Below are positions 46,872-61,426 of a DNA stretch of 64,000 bases, piece by piece. Source of the stretch: Roseovarius sp. (GTDB lineage: Bacteria; Pseudomonadota; Alphaproteobacteria; Rhodobacterales; Rhodobacteraceae); NCBI GenBank assembly GCA_027493545.1, contig JAOSKR010000003.1:739360-803359 (forward strand), in the 5' to 3' direction. A program made the position numbers and the translations under genes. The notes below the pieces were generated by a model. It had not been told where the DNA came from. It saw only the letters and a program-made list of their open reading frames with translations, and made no database searches. Within the stretch, counting starts at the first letter, position 1. Each line of letters begins with the position of its first letter.

Positions 46872-47435
46872 ATGCCCAAGATCAACGGAAACGAGATCCG
46901 TCCCGGCCATGTGCTCGAGCACAATGGCGGGCTCTGGAGCGTGGTCAAGGTCGACCACGTCAAGCCGGGCAAGGGCGGCGCCTTTGCCCAGGTCGAACTG
47001 CGCAACCTGCGCAGCGGCACCAAGCTGAACGAGCGCTTTCGCAGCGCCGACAAGGTCGAGCGGGTGCGTCTGGAACAGAAGGACCAGCAGTTCCTCTACG
47101 AGGACAACGGCAAGCTGGTGTTCATGGACACCGCGACCTACGAGCAGATCGAGCTGCCGGCCGACATCCTCGGCGAACGCCGCCCGTTCCTGCAGGACGG
47201 GATGACGATCACGGTGGAGTTCCACGAAAGCGAGGCCCTGAACGCCACGCTGCCGCAAAAGGTGGTCTGCCGGGTGGTCGAGACCGAACCGGTGGTCAAG
47301 GGGCAGACCGCCGCCAACAGCTTCAAGCCGGCGGTGCTCGACAACGGCGTCAAGGTGATGGTGCCGCCGTTCGTGGGCCCCGACGAGGATATCGTCGTCA
47401 ACACCGAGACGATGGATTACGCCGAGCGCGCCTGA
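46872..47435 (+). CDS. efp: Translation elongation factor P
   Basis: 187 residues, three beta-barrel domains. Helps ribosomes through polyproline stretches. The domain I tip loop [19 protein letters not shown] holds the Lys modified by EpmA-type enzymes in other bacteria, and the C-terminal signature [20 protein letters not shown] is typical. ATG 46872 is the start. Convergent with ygfZ. Frame intact. Confidence 0.96.
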   Translation: MPKINGNEIRPGHVLEHNGGLWSVVKVDHVKPGKGGAFAQVELRNLRSGTKLNERFRSADKVERVRLEQKDQQFLYEDNGKLVFMDTATYEQIELPADILGERRPFLQDGMTITVEFHESEALNATLPQKVVCRVVETEPVVKGQTAANSFKPAVLDNGVKVMVPPFVGPDEDIVVNTETMDYAERA

Positions 47436-47472
47436 GCCGCGGCGTCCCCGTCCGCCGGAGCGTCCGGCGCGG

Positions 47473-48201
47473 TCAGGGCAGGGTGACGGTCGCCTCGCCC
47501 GCCCGCATCTCGCCCGTGGCGCGGTTGAAGCGAAGATGGGCGATCGCCTGTCCGCCCGATTGGGTAAAGAGCGTGCCCGCGGGCTTGCCCGCGGCGGTGA
47601 TCGGGGTGCCGATGGGTGCAGCGCCCTCGATTTCCACCGTGACCAGCCCCTTTTGCAGCTCGGTCTTGTGCTTCATCCGCGCCGTCACCTCCTGTCCGAC
47701 ATAGCAGCCCTTGCGGAAATCGACACCGTTCAGCCGCTCGAACCCGGCTTCGAGGATGAAGGTATCGGGCGTCAGCTCGATGCCCGACGCGGGGATGCAG
47801 TGGCGCACCCGCAGGGCGTCGAAATCGGTGCCGTCGTCGCCCGCATCGTCGCCATAAAGCCGCCAGCCCATCGCCGCGTGGCGCGGGTCGGCCATTGCGC
47901 CCTCTGGCGCCGGCCCGGTGCCGCGCCGCACCTTCAGCGCGGTCTCGCTGATGGTCACATCGGCGCGCAGCTTGTACATCGCCAGCCGGCGCGCCAGGTC
48001 GGGACCAAGCCCGGCCGCGACGTCGAGCAGGATCGCGTCGCCACGCCGGAAAAGAAAGAAGTCGGCGATGTACTTGCCCTGCGGCGTCAGCAGCGCGGCA
48101 TAAACCAGCCCTTCCGTGGCCCGGCCGGCATCGTTGGTCACCAGCCCTTGCAGGAAATGCTCGGCGTCCGTGCCGGAAATCTCGAAGATCGTGCGTGTCA
48201 T
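47473..48201 (-). CDS. ygfZ: Folate-binding YgfZ/IBA57-type iron-sulphur cluster repair protein
   Basis: 242 residues with the GcvT-like fold. The signature KGCYVGQEVTARMKHK (K-G-C-Y-x-G-Q-E) with its conserved Cys is present near residue 160. Acts with tetrahydrofolate in maturation or repair of certain Fe-S enzymes. Start ATG 48201 (MTRTIFEISG) is chosen over upstream readings. Convergent with efp. Frame intact. Confidence 0.9.
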   Translation of the reverse strand: MTRTIFEISGTDAEHFLQGLVTNDAGRATEGLVYAALLTPQGKYIADFFLFRRGDAILLDVAAGLGPDLARRLAMYKLRADVTISETALKVRRGTGPAPEGAMADPRHAAMGWRLYGDDAGDDGTDFDALRVRHCIPASGIELTPDTFILEAGFERLNGVDFRKGCYVGQEVTARMKHKTELQKGLVTVEIEGAAPIGTPITAAGKPAGTLFTQSGGQAIAHLRFNRATGEMRAGEATVTLP

Positions 48202-48266
48202 CCCGCCTCCCGATTGGCTCGTATCCGTAATATATGCGTTCATGGGCGTGGCAACAGGGCAGGAAG

Positions 48267-48939
48267 ATGCAATCCAGGCTATCGGTGGTGATCCCGACGC
48301 TCGATGCCGGCCCCGTGCTGGCATGCTGCCTGCCGGCGCTGGCCGAGGGGGTGGATGGCGGCCTTGTGCGTGAGGTCGTGATCTCTGACGGCGGATCGGG
48401 TGACGACACGCTGGCCCTGGCCGCGGCGGCGGGGGCGGTCATCGTCGCGGGCCCGCCCTCGCGCGGGGGGGCAGCTCAGGCGCGGGGCGGCGGCGGCGCA
48501 GGGCGAATGGCTGCTCTTTCTGCACGCCGACACGGTGCTGCCGCCGGGCTGGGCGGCTTGTGTGCGGGCGCATCTGCCCACGGGCAGGCCCGCGCATTTC
48601 CGGCTGCGCTTCGATCGTCCGGGCGCGCCGGCGCGGCTGGTCGCCGGCTGGGCCAATCTGCGCGCGCGCCTGCTGCGTCTGCCCTATGGCGATCAGGGGC
48701 TCCTGATCTCGTGGGCCGAGTACCAGCGCGCGGGCGGCTACCCGGACATCCCGCTGATGGAGGATGTGGCGCTGGCGCGGCGGCTGGGGCGGCGGCTGAC
48801 GGCCTTGCCGATGGTGGTGACGACGAGCGCCGAACGCTATCTGCGCGAGGGCTGGCTGAGACGGGGCGCGCGCAACCTGTGGCTGCTGATGCGCTATCTG
48901 TGCGGCGCCGATCCGGTGCGGCTGGCGCGCCGGTATTGA
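48267..48939 (+). CDS. Family 2 glycosyltransferase (TIGR04283-like)
   Basis: About 224 residues. LSVVIPTLDAGPVLACCLP is the GT-A start, and VISDGGSGDDTLALAAAAGA and FLHADTVLPPGW hold the metal-binding DxD-type region (HAD). The frame changes near 48480 in a G7 run. The C-terminus has basic helices that may touch the membrane. This short subgroup is often linked to a partner transferase and a phosphatase. Divergent from ygfZ; sugar and acceptor unknown. Confidence 0.83.
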
Positions 48940-48946
48940 TGCGCCC

Positions 48947-49630
48947 TCAGAAAATCGTCCGCCTGCTTTCGTTGAACGCCTTTTGCACCGCCTTGTAGTC
49001 GTATTCGCCGGCCACCCAGTCCTCGAAGGAAATCGCCTCGCGCGCATTGCGGGCCTCGTAGAGGTCGAGGATGTAGTCGAGCACCCCGGTTTTCGTCCAT
49101 CGAAAGTGGATATAGCGCACCCCCAGCATGCGCCGCGCCTCGGCCACCGGGCGCCCCTCGATCACCATCAGATAGATCGCGGCGGCAAATCCCGCCCGGT
49201 CGGCGCCCGACTTGCAATGCATCACGAAGGGGCGCTCGATGGTGCGAAACGCCTCGATCACCTTGAGGATGTCCTCGGCCGGAGCGGCGTGGCGGGCATG
49301 GAAGGTGACGTTGACGAGCGTGAGCCCCAGTGCGCGGCAGCTTTCCTCCTCGACCAGGTAATGGGCCGCGCCGCCGTCGCCCCGCAGGTTCAGGATCGAG
49401 CGGATGCCCATCGCCTTGAGCTTTTCGAACCGGCGGTGCGTGGGCTGGTTCGAGCGGTAGACGCCGGGCGCCACCTCGTCGAAATTGGTCCAGATCGTGC
49501 GCAGCACCGCGTGGTCGAACCACAGATTGTAGATGTGCGCGCGGCGGCGGTTCTCGGGCGTCGAGAGATCGGTGTTGTAGCGGGCGCGCAGATCCCGTTC
49601 CCAGTCAACGATCCGTTTGATGAGTTTCAT
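48947..49630 (-). CDS. Dual-specificity / tyrosine phosphatase-like protein
   Basis: 227 residues. The P-loop HCKSGADRAG (C-x5-R) near residue 137 is the phosphatase active site, preceded by the YRSNQPTHRRFEKLKAMGIR family segment. Such bacterial proteins dephosphorylate proteins or phospholipid/inositol phosphates. Convergent with the glycosyltransferase, with 7 bp between stops. Frame intact. Confidence 0.87.
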   Translation of the reverse strand: MKLIKRIVDWERDLRARYNTDLSTPENRRRAHIYNLWFDHAVLRTIWTNFDEVAPGVYRSNQPTHRRFEKLKAMGIRSILNLRGDGGAAHYLVEEESCRALGLTLVNVTFHARHAAPAEDILKVIEAFRTIERPFVMHCKSGADRAGFAAAIYLMVIEGRPVAEARRMLGVRYIHFRWTKTGVLDYILDLYEARNAREAISFEDWVAGEYDYKAVQKAFNESRRTIF

Positions 49631-49781
49631 CGCGTGTCCCGCGCTCCCGGTCCGGCGCCCCGCCGGCCGGGGCCGGACCCGTCTAGGGGCAAGCCGCTCT
49701 TAAGGCAAGCTGCGCGCGGGCGATTGACGCCGCGGCGCGGCGGCGTAATCTCCGGGCGGAACACGACAGGAGACTACCCCG

Positions 49782-50977
49782 ATGACCGATGCCGGCGGCC
49801 ACCCCTATCGGGCCATTCCGGGCCCCAGCGTGGTGCCCGACGCGGTGCTGCGCGCCATGCACCGCGCCGCGCCCAACATCTATGAGGGCGAAATCGTCGA
49901 TCTGACCGCCGGGCTGATCCCCGATCTGTGCCGCGTGGCGCGCACAGAAGGCGCGGTGGCGATCTATATCGCCAATGGCCACGGCGCGTGGGAGGCGGCG
50001 CTGGCCAATGTCGCCGCCCCCGGCGCGCAGGTGCTGGTTGCCGCGACCGGGCGGTTCGGTCACGGCTGGGCCGAGGTGGCCGAGGCCCGCGGGCTGAAGG
50101 TCGAGCTGATCGACTTCGGTCGTCAGAGCCCGGCCGATCCGGCCCGCGTCGACGCGGCGCTCAGGGCCGATACCGGGCACCGGATCAAGGCGGTTCTCGC
50201 AACCCATGTCGACACGGCCACCAGCTTGCGCAACGACATCGCCGGCCTGCGACGGGCGATCGACGCGGCGGGGCATCCCGCGCTCCTGATGGTCGACTGC
50301 ATCGCCTCGCTGGGCTGCGACCGTTTCGAGATGGACGCCTGGGGCGCCGACGTCATGGTCGCCGCCAGTCAAAAGGGGCTGATGCTGCCGCCGGGGCTCG
50401 GGTTCGTCTTCTTCAACGACCGCGCCGCCGCCGCCCGCGCGCGGCTGGCGCGGGTGTCGAGGTACTGGGACTGGACGCCGCGCGCCGCGCCCGGGCGTTT
50501 CTACCAGTATTTCGGCGGCACCGCCCCCACCCATCACCTCTACGGGCTGCGCGCCGCGCTCGACATCATCCACGACGAGGGGATCGAGGCGGTCTGGGCC
50601 CGGCATGAGCGGCTGGCGCGCGCCATCTGGGCGGCGTGTTGGGCATGGGGGCAGGGGGTGCGCTCAGGCTCAACATTGCCGATCCGGCGCATCGCAGCTG
50701 CGCGGTGACGGCGCTGGCGCTCGATCCGCCCGATGCCACGCGGCTGCGGCGCTGGGTGGAGAGCCATGCCGGTGTGACCCTGGGTATCGGTCTTGGCATG
50801 GAAAGCCCTGCCGACCCGCAGGCCGACGGCGCCTTTCGCATCGGCCATATGGGGCATGTCAACGCGCATATGGTGCTGGGGCTGCTTGGCGCGGTCGAGG
50901 CGGGGATGCAGGCGCTCGGTATCGCGCACGGGTCCGGGGCGCTGGCGGCTGCCGCGGCGGCGATCGCGGCGCCCTAG
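49782..50977 (+). CDS. Class V aminotransferase (serine-glyoxylate / pyridoxamine-pyruvate type)
   Basis: PLP enzyme of about 398 residues. YRAIPGPSVVPDAVLRAMHR is the N-terminal substrate loop, VDCIASLGCDRFEMDAWGAD carries the PLP-pyridine Asp, and the Schiff-base Lys is in AASQKGLMLPPGLGF. The frame changes near 50640; the rest continues GALRLNIADPAHRSC. Could be alanine/serine-glyoxylate or pyridoxamine-pyruvate aminotransferase; sequence alone does not decide. Start ATG 49782 after AGGAGACT. Confidence 0.86.
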
Positions 50978-51156
50978 GCTTGCGCACCCCGGCCGATGCG
51001 CGAGATCGCCCAGTTCAGCGCATATCCTGTCGCCAGCACCACCGGCATGCCGAAAACCGCCCAGATCACTGCGAATATCCACAGAAGATTGACCAATGCC
51101 ATCACAAGTGCGGCATTGGTGTAGTTGGGTGCTTTTGGCAGGACTCCGCGTTTCAT
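50974..51156 (-). CDS. Small membrane protein
   Basis: 60 residues with one or two hydrophobic helices (NAALVMALVNLLWIFAVIWA and a second at residues 38-50). The stop overlaps the stop of the convergent aminotransferase by 4 bp. It lies downstream of hisC on the same strand. No family recognised; the hydrophobic pattern and start context suggest a real gene. Confidence 0.6.
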   Translation of the reverse strand: MKRGVLPKAPNYTNAALVMALVNLLWIFAVIWAVFGMPVVLATGYALNWAISRIGRGAQA

Positions 51157-51212
51157 GGCCCCAGTCTAACCCTTAATTCGTGCATGTCAGGCAAAATCTG
51201 TCGGCCCTCCGT

Positions 51213-52318
51213 TTAGCCGCGCGCTTCCGCCAATGCGTCGGGGAGGGTTTCGGCGAAAACCGCCAGATCCTCGGGCCGCCCGCAGCTGACGCGGATGCAG
51301 CGGTTCTGCGGGGCGACGAAGGGCATGCGCACGAAAACCCCGCGTGCCACCAGCGCCTGCAGCACCCGGCCTGCCAGCGCCCCGTCACCGCCGCAGTCGA
51401 TGGCGACGAAATTGGTGGCAGAGGGCAGCGTGCTCAGTCCGTTCTCGGCGGCGATACGGGCGATTTCCTGGCGCGCGCGTGTCACCTCGGCCTGGACATG
51501 AGCCAGCCACGCCTCGTCCCGCAGCGCCGCCAGCGCGCCCGCCTGCGCCACCCGGTTCATGCCGAAATGGTTGCGGATCTTGTCGAAGCTCCGAATGATC
51601 CCGGGGCGCCGAGCGCATAGCCGACCCGCGCCCCGGCCAGGCCGTACGCCTTTGAAAAGGTGCGCATGCGGATTACCCGCGGGTCGTCGGCCGCCACCGC
51701 CGCCGCGGTGCCGCCGGGGGCGAATTCGACATAGGCCTCGTCGAGCACCATCAGGCAGTCCCCGGGCAACGCGTCCAGCGCGGCCGTGACCGCCTCGCCC
51801 CGGTGCCAGCTGCCCATCGGGTTGTCGGGGTTGGCGAGGTAGACGAGCTTGGCGCCGGTTTCGGCCGCGCGGGTCAGGAGCGCCTCCAGATCCTCGGCAT
51901 CGTCGCGATAGGGCACCTTTTCGAGCACGCCGCCGAAGCCCGCGACATGATAGTTGAAGGTCGGATAGGCCCCGTCCGAGGTCACCACCCGATCGCCCGG
52001 TTCGACCACGAGCCGCACCAGATTGCCCAGGAGCCCGTCGATGCCCTCGCCCACCAGCACGTTTTCGGGCGCCACCCGGTGATGCGCTGCGAGTGCCAGC
52101 CGCAGATCGTGGCTCGATGAATCTCCGTATTTCCACACATGCGCCAGTTCCGTCCGCATCGCGGACAGCGCCGCGAGCGAGGGGCCGAAGAGGCTTTCAT
52201 TGGCACCGAGCCGGGCGCGGAACGGCGCGCCACGCGTGCGTTCCTGCTCTTCGGGGCCGACAAAGGGCACGCTGGCCGGCAGGCTCTCGACAAGGCGGGT
52301 ATAGCGCGGCCCGGTCAT
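51213..52318 (-). CDS. hisC: Histidinol-phosphate aminotransferase-type class I/II aminotransferase
   Basis: About 369 residues. YLANPDNPMGSW and LDEAYVEFAPGG are HisC motifs; the PLP Lys is in TFSKAYGLAGARVGYALG; the phosphate-binding Arg is near NRCIRVSCGRPEDLAVF. The frame changes near 51600, between ALGAPG and IIRSFDKIRNHFGMNR. It could act on histidinol phosphate or an aromatic amino acid; no other his genes are nearby. It starts 4 bp upstream of the end of valS and probably follows it in one transcript in reverse order. Confidence 0.83.
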
Positions 52319-52321
52319 GGC

Positions 52322-55393
<3,072 letters not shown>

Positions 55394-55518
55394 CGCTCGC
55401 GCTTCCCCGCCGTGTCTTGCCCCAAAGGATCGCGCCTCGAATAGCGAATGTCCGGGCGAAGGGAAAGACGTTATGGCGGCGCTTGGCTTTTGCGGGAGGT
55501 TGCCGCAGGATCGGGCGC

Positions 55519-56258
55519 ATGACCAGCGACGCGATCCTTGCCCCGGTCTCGATGTGGCGCCTGTTCCTGAAGATGGGCGGCTGGTTCGTGCTCGGTCTCG
55601 GCGCGACGGTGCTGGTGCTGGCGTTCATCGGACAGCAATTCTTCAGCACCGCCAAGCGCTTCGAGGTCGAGGGCCGGCGTGCGATGGCGCTTGTGACCGA
55701 GAAATACATCACCGAGAGCACCGATTCCGATGGCGATCGCACGATCACCCGCTGGCTCGATCTGGAATTCACCACCCGGGCCGGCGAAGGGATCGCGATC
55801 ACCAAATCGGTCGGTACCGGTGAGTACCACCGCGCCAGGAAGGGTGCCGAGATCGAACTCTGGTATCTCGAAAGCGCGCCCACCCGGGTCGAGATCACCC
55901 GCGGCAGCAACGCCCGGGCGCGCGCGTGCTGCAGATCATCCTGCTGGTGCTTGGAGCGCTGTGGCTGGGGCTCTTGTGGCTGGTCGGGCGCTGGGTGGTC
56001 GAGGCGGTGCGCGCCCGCCGCTACGGCACCTGTGAGCCGGCGGAGGTCACGGAGGTCTTCCGCACCTCGGTGAAGGTCAACAACCGCCCCCGCTACCGGC
56101 TGAAATGGCGCGACGGACAGGGGCGCGCCGGGCAGAGCCTGTTGCGCACATCGGAGGATCTGGAGAGTTTCCGGCCGGGCAGCCCGATCCGCATCTATCA
56201 GGGCATCCGGCGTGCCTGGTGGGCGGGCGATATCGGCGACCGGCCCGGCGGCCCGTGA
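55519..56258 (+). CDS. Membrane protein with two DUF3592-like repeats
   Basis: About 246 residues. Each half has a hydrophobic helix ([39 protein letters not shown]) followed by a beta-rich soluble segment ([35 protein letters not shown]). The frame changes near 55920. The repeat plan resembles DUF3592 proteins, of unknown function. Divergent from valS. Start ATG 55519. Confidence 0.7.
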
Positions 56259-56344
56259 TCGCCGCGCCCGCCGATGGCGCCCCTTGCCACCCCGGGCACT
56301 GCGGCGTATACGCCCGCCCTGATCCTTGACATGGGAGCCCCCGG

Positions 56345-57133
56345 ATGCACGGCAGCGCCAACATCAACATCATGATCAAGGCGGCGCGCAAGGCGGGGCG
56401 GTCGCTGGTCAAGGATTTCCGCGAGGTCGAGAACCTGCAGGCCTCGATGAAGGGGGCGGGCGATTTCGTCAGCCGCGCCGACATCGCCGCCGAGAAGATT
56501 CTGCACGACGAACTGCGCGGCGCGCGGCCCAACTACGGCTGGCTGGCCGAGGAGGGTGGCGAGGCGCCGGGCGAGGATCCGACGCGGCGCTGGATCGTCG
56601 ATCCGCTGGATGGCACCACCAACTTTCTGCACGGGCTGCCGCACTGGGCCGTGTCGATCGGGCTCGAGCACAAGGGGCAGGTGGTGGCGGGCGTCATCTT
56701 CGACGCCGCCAAGGACGAGCTTTTCTGGGCCGAGAAGGGCGAGGGTGCGTGGCTCAACGAGACCCGCCTGCGGGTGTCGAAGCGCGCCCGCATGATCGAG
56801 GCGCTCTTTGCCACCGGCGTGCCCTTTGGCGGGCGGCCCGACCTGCCGCAGACGCTGCAGGATCTGGCGCGGCTGATGCCGTCCTGCGCCGGGGTGCGGC
56901 GCTGGGGATCGGCGGCGCTCGACATGGCCTATGTCGCCGCTGGTCGCTACGAGGGGTTCTGGGAACGGGGGCTGAACGCCTGGGACCTGGCCGCGGGGCT
57001 GATCATCGTGCGCGAGGCCGGCGGGCTGGCCGAGCCCCTGCGCGAGGGCCGCGACATCCTCGGCGATGGCGAGGTAATCTGCGCCAACGAGGTGATCTTT
57101 ACAAAATTCGCGGGTCTCGTCCGGGGCGTGTAG
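56345..57133 (+). CDS. suhB: Inositol-1-monophosphatase (SuhB)
   Basis: 262 residues. Metal and catalytic motifs WLAEEGGEAP, RWIVDPLDGTTNFLHGLP and NAWDLAAGLIIVREAGG are all intact. Hydrolyses inositol phosphates; in enterobacteria SuhB also joins rRNA antitermination complexes. Starts 87 bp after the DUF3592-like gene; convergent with the rhomboid gene. Frame intact. Confidence 0.93.
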   Translation: MHGSANINIMIKAARKAGRSLVKDFREVENLQASMKGAGDFVSRADIAAEKILHDELRGARPNYGWLAEEGGEAPGEDPTRRWIVDPLDGTTNFLHGLPHWAVSIGLEHKGQVVAGVIFDAAKDELFWAEKGEGAWLNETRLRVSKRARMIEALFATGVPFGGRPDLPQTLQDLARLMPSCAGVRRWGSAALDMAYVAAGRYEGFWERGLNAWDLAAGLIIVREAGGLAEPLREGRDILGDGEVICANEVIFTKFAGLVRGV

Positions 57134-57142
57134 TTGCGCGCG

Positions 57143-57889
57143 TCACCGCCGGCGCCGCACTTTCGGCATCCGGGTCAGATGATGTGGGTAATCGGCATCC
57201 GGGTGCGGCGGGTGCCCCTGGGTGCGCGCCCAGAAGGCTGTCCCGCCATTGTGCAGAAAGACCGGCAGCGTCAGCAGCCCGCCCAGCACGAAACCGCCGG
57301 CATGGGCCCAGTAGGCGATGCCGCCCTGATCCGTGTCGGTGCCGGCGCCGCCGAACAGCTGGACCCCAAACCAGAGCGCCAGCACGATCCAGGCGGGAAT
57401 GGTGATGATGCGGATGAAAAAGATGAAGATGATCAGGATATCCACGCGCGCCCTGGGAAAGAGCAGCATGTAGCCGCCCATCACGCCCGCGATCGCCCCC
57501 GACGCGCCGACCGTGGGCACGGTCGCGTCGGGCGCCGCCATCACCTGCGCGAGCCCGGCGCCGATGCCGCAGGCGAAATAGAAGACGAGATAGCCCAGAC
57601 GGCCCATCTGCTCTTCCATGTTGTCGCCGAATATCCACAAGAACAGCATGTTGCCGGCCAGATGCAGCCAGCCGCCATGCAGGAACATCGAGCTGACGAT
57701 GCCCGCATAGGCGCCCCGGTGGGTGACCCTCGCCGGCACCATCGCCCAGTCGTGGAAAAACAGCGTCAGCGCGCGCGGGTCGTTGAAGAGCGGCCAATAG
57801 GCAAGGAAGATGCCGATATTGGCCGCGATCAGCGCCCAGGTCACATAAGGTTTGCGCCCCGAGGGGTTGTGATCGCGTATCGGGATCAT
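57143..57889 (-). CDS. Rhomboid-family intramembrane serine protease
   Basis: 248 residues with six to seven helices. The conserved His-Asn in HLAGNMLFLWIFGDNMEEQM, the catalytic Ser in VGASGAIAGVMGGYML, and the catalytic His in YWAHAGGFVLGGLL are all present. Cleaves substrates within the membrane. Start ATG 57889 (MIPIRDHNPSGRKPYVTW). Frame intact. Confidence 0.92.
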   Translation of the reverse strand: MIPIRDHNPSGRKPYVTWALIAANIGIFLAYWPLFNDPRALTLFFHDWAMVPARVTHRGAYAGIVSSMFLHGGWLHLAGNMLFLWIFGDNMEEQMGRLGYLVFYFACGIGAGLAQVMAAPDATVPTVGASGAIAGVMGGYMLLFPRARVDILIIFIFFIRIITIPAWIVLALWFGVQLFGGAGTDTDQGGIAYWAHAGGFVLGGLLTLPVFLHNGGTAFWARTQGHPPHPDADYPHHLTRMPKVRRRR

Positions 57890-57920
57890 TGAGTCACGCT
57901 GGGGCGAAAGCGGTCCCGCG

Positions 57921-60900
57921 TCAAGCCGCGCCGCCCAGCAGCGCGGCGTTGCCGCCGGCCGCAGTGGTGTCGACGCAGACATGGCGTTCATGGGCGACAT
58001 GGGCGGCGTCGGGTTGCCCGGTGATCAGCGGCAGGATCGGGCCCTTGCGGGCGGCGAGCGCGCGGGCATAGGCGCGGCCACGGTCGGTGTCGCCCCACCA
58101 GAGCGCGCCCGAAAACCCCGCAAGCCCGGTCAGCGCTTCGGGCGCCACCGTGCCGCCGGCCTCGACCGCCGCGCCGCCCAGGGCGCGCACCGCCTCGGCC
58201 TGGGCGCGCGCCGCGGCCTCGCCGGGGCCGAGGCAGAGCAGCGCGGCGCGCCGGTAGCTGCCCAGGCGGTTCGATTCCCCCTGTGGGTCCGGGCAGGACG
58301 AGATCGCTCAACCGCTCCCCGGCGCCGGCATTGGCCGCGCGCAGCCGCGCGCCCGGATCACCGGTCTCCGCGCCCGGCCAGTCCTCGCCCCTGACCGGCG
58401 CGTCCCGACGGGTAAAGCGCGCCAGGTAGTGCGGCCCGCCGGCCTTGGGTCCGGTGCCCGAAAGGCCCTCGCCGCCGAACGGCTGACTGCCGACGATGGC
58501 GCCGATCTGGTTGCGGTTGACGTACATGTTGCCCGCCCGCATCCGCTCGGTGACGTGCTGCACGCGGTCGTCGATGCGGGTCATCAGCCCGAAGGTCAGG
58601 CCATAGCCGGTGGCGTTGATGGCGTCGATCACGGCATCGAGTTCTTCGGCGCGGAAGGTCGCCAGATGCAGGACCGGGCCAAAGATCTCGCGCTCGAGAT
58701 CCTTGATGCCCGAGACGCGGATCAGCGTCGGTGCCACGAAGATGCCGGCGTTGGGGGTCTTGATCTCGTGCATGAGCCGTCCCTCGGCGCGGGCGGACTG
58801 GATATGTTCGGCGATGCCGGCGCGGGCCTCCTCGTCGATCACCGGGCCGACATCGGTGTGCAGATGCCACGGATTGTCGAGCCTGAGCGCGTCCATCGCG
58901 CCGGTGAGCATCTTGGTCAGGCTGTCGGCGATATCCTCCTGCACGTAAAGGCAGCGCAGCGCCGAACAGCGCTGACCGGCTGACTGAAAGGCGCTCTCGA
59001 TGATCGCCTGCACCGCCTGTTCGGGCAGCGCGGTGGAGTCGACGATCATGGCGTTGAGCCCGCCGGTTTCGGCGATGAGCGGGGCGCCGGGGGCGAGATT
59101 TTCGGCCATCGCCGCGCGGATTTTCAGCGCCGTCTCGGTCGAGCCGGTAAAGGCCACGCCGCCCACCCGCGGATCGGAGGTAAGCGCCGCGCCGACCTCG
59201 CCCGCGCCGGGCAGCAGCTGCAGCGCCGTGCGCGGCACGCCGGCCTCGTGCATCAGCCGCACCGCCACATGGGCGATCAGCGGGGTCTGCTCGGCGGGTT
59301 TTGCCAGCACCGCGTTGCCCGCGGCGAGCGCCGCCGCGATCTGGCCGGAGAAGATCGCCAGCGGAAAGTTCCACGGGCTGATGCAGGCAAAGCTGCCCAC
59401 CGGTGCCGCCTCGGGGGCATGCGCCGCATAGTAGCGCAGGAAATCCACCGCCTCGCGCAACTCGGCCACCGCGTCGGGCAGCGACTTGCCGGCCTCGCGC
59501 GCGATCACTGCGAACAACTCGCCGCGGTTTTCCTCGTAAAGGTCGGCCACCCGGTTCAGCACGCGGGCACGCTCGGCCGCCGTTGCCTGCCACGGTTCGG
59601 CGGCCGCGAGCGCGGTCTCGATATCGGCGGCGCTGGCGAAGGCCACCTGCCCGGGGCTGTCGGCCGGATCGGCGGGGTTCATCGCGGCGTGCGCCGGCTC
59701 GGGCGCGGCGGTGCCGGCGAGGATCGGGCCGGCCTGCCAGCGATGGGCCGCAAAGGGGCCGCGCGCGGCGTTGACGGCGTCGAGCGTGGGCTGGTGGGTC
59801 AGGTCAAACCCGCGCGAGTTCCGCCGCTCGGGCAGGAAAAGCGCCGGGCCGTCGGGCAGGCGGAGGGTGTCGTCGGCCACCGCCTCGAAGGGGTCGCGCG
59901 CAACCTCTTCGGGGGCACGTCCTCATCGACGATCTGGTTGACGAAGCTCGAATTGGCGCCGTTTTCCAGCAGGCGCCGCACCAGATAGGCCAGCAGGTCG
60001 CGATGCGCGCCCACGGGGGCATAGATGCGGCAGCGCGTGCCTTCGGCCCCCTTGATCAGGTTGTGCAGCGCCTCGCCCATGCCATGCAGGCGCTGGAACT
60101 CGAAGGCGTCACGATCCTGTCCCATTTCCAGGATTGCCGCCGCGGTGTGGGCGTTGTGGGTCGCGAACTGCGGATAGATGCGGTCGGTCATGCCCAGAAG
60201 CTTGCGCGCATTGGCGATATACGAGATGTCGGTCGCGGGTTTGGAGGTGAAGACCGGAAAGCCCGCGACCCCCTCGACCTGGGCGCGCTTGATCTCGGTA
60301 TCCCAATAGGCGCCCTTGACGAGGCGTACCATGATCCGCCGGTCGAGCCGCTGCGCAAGCGCGTAAAGATGGTCGATCACTGGTGCCGCACGCTGGCCAT
60401 AGGCCTGCACCACCACGCCAAAGCCGTCCCAGCCCGCCAGCGACGGCTCCGCAAGTGTCGCCTCGATCACATCGAGCGAAAGCGACAGCCGGTCGGCCTC
60501 CTCGGCGTCGATGTTGAGCCCCATTCCGGCCGACCTGGCCAGCAGCGCCAGCCCCCTGAGCCGCGGCATCAGCACATCCATCACCCGGTCGCGCTGGGCC
60601 ACCTCGTAGCGCGGGAAAAGCGCCGAGAGCTTGACCGAGATGCCGGGGTTCTCGCGGATGTCGCGATGGGCGCTGGCGGAGGATATGGCGGTGATGGCGC
60701 GCGAATAGGCCAGGTGATAGCGCGCCGCGTCGGTATCGGTGCGCGCAGCCTCGCCCAGCATGTCGTAGGAATAGCTGTAGCCCTTCTTCTCCATCCCGGC
60801 GGCGCGCGACATTGCCGCCTCGATGGTCTCGCCCAGCACGAACTGGCGGCCCATCTCCTTCATCGCGCGGCCCACCGCGGTGCGGATCACCGGCTCGCCC

Positions 60901-61349
60901 AGCCGGCGGATGGCGGCGCGCAGATGGCCCACGGGGCCGGGCTCCTCGTCCTTCAGCACCTTGCCGGTCAGCATCAGCGCCCAGGTCGAGGCATTGACCA
61001 GCGGCGAGGTCGACTGGCCCATGTGCCGGCCCCAGTCCGAGGGCGCGATCTTGTCCTCGATCAGTGCGTCGATGGTCTCGGCGTCGGGCACCCGCAAGAG
61101 CGCCTCGGCCAGGCACATCAGCGCGATGCCTTCCTCGGTCGAGAGCCCGTATTCGGCGAGGAACACCTCCATCAGGCCGGGGCTCGACTGGCTGCGGATG
61201 TCGCGCACCAGTTCCACCGCGCGGCGGCAGATGCGGGCGCGCGTGTCGCGGTCGAGATCGGCCAGCGCGACCAGATGCGTCAGTGTCTCGGCCTCATCGG
61301 CATAGGTGGCAAGGTCGATGGCGCGGCGCAGGTCGCGGTCTTTCGGCAT
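57921..61349 (-). CDS. putA: Bifunctional proline dehydrogenase / L-glutamate gamma-semialdehyde dehydrogenase
   Basis: About 1,140 residues converting proline to glutamate. No N-terminal ribbon-helix-helix; it begins MPKDRDLRRAIDLATYADEA, so it does not repress its own gene. The FAD proline-dehydrogenase domain covers residues 60-480 (MVRLVKGAYWDTEIKRAQVE). The aldehyde dehydrogenase domain covers about 500-1000, with AFTGSTETALKI, the Glu in LIAETGGLNAMIVDSTA and the Cys in SAGQRCSALR. A C-terminal extension ends NAALLGGAA. Frame changes near 59900 and 58290. Divergent from the Lrp-type regulator. Confidence 0.95.
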
Positions 61350-61412
61350 GGCGGTCTTTCCGGTTCTTGATCCTGAGGGAATTGATCTATCATATCACCC
61401 CATGACGGAACA

Positions 61413-61426
61413 TTCTTCCCGAAGAA
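61413..61426. promoter_or_regulatory. Palindrome in the putA/putR divergent promoter
   Basis: TTCTTCCCGAAGAA: 6-bp perfect arms around CC, 64 bp upstream of putA and 29 bp upstream of putR. A likely site for the Lrp-type regulator. Confidence 0.55.
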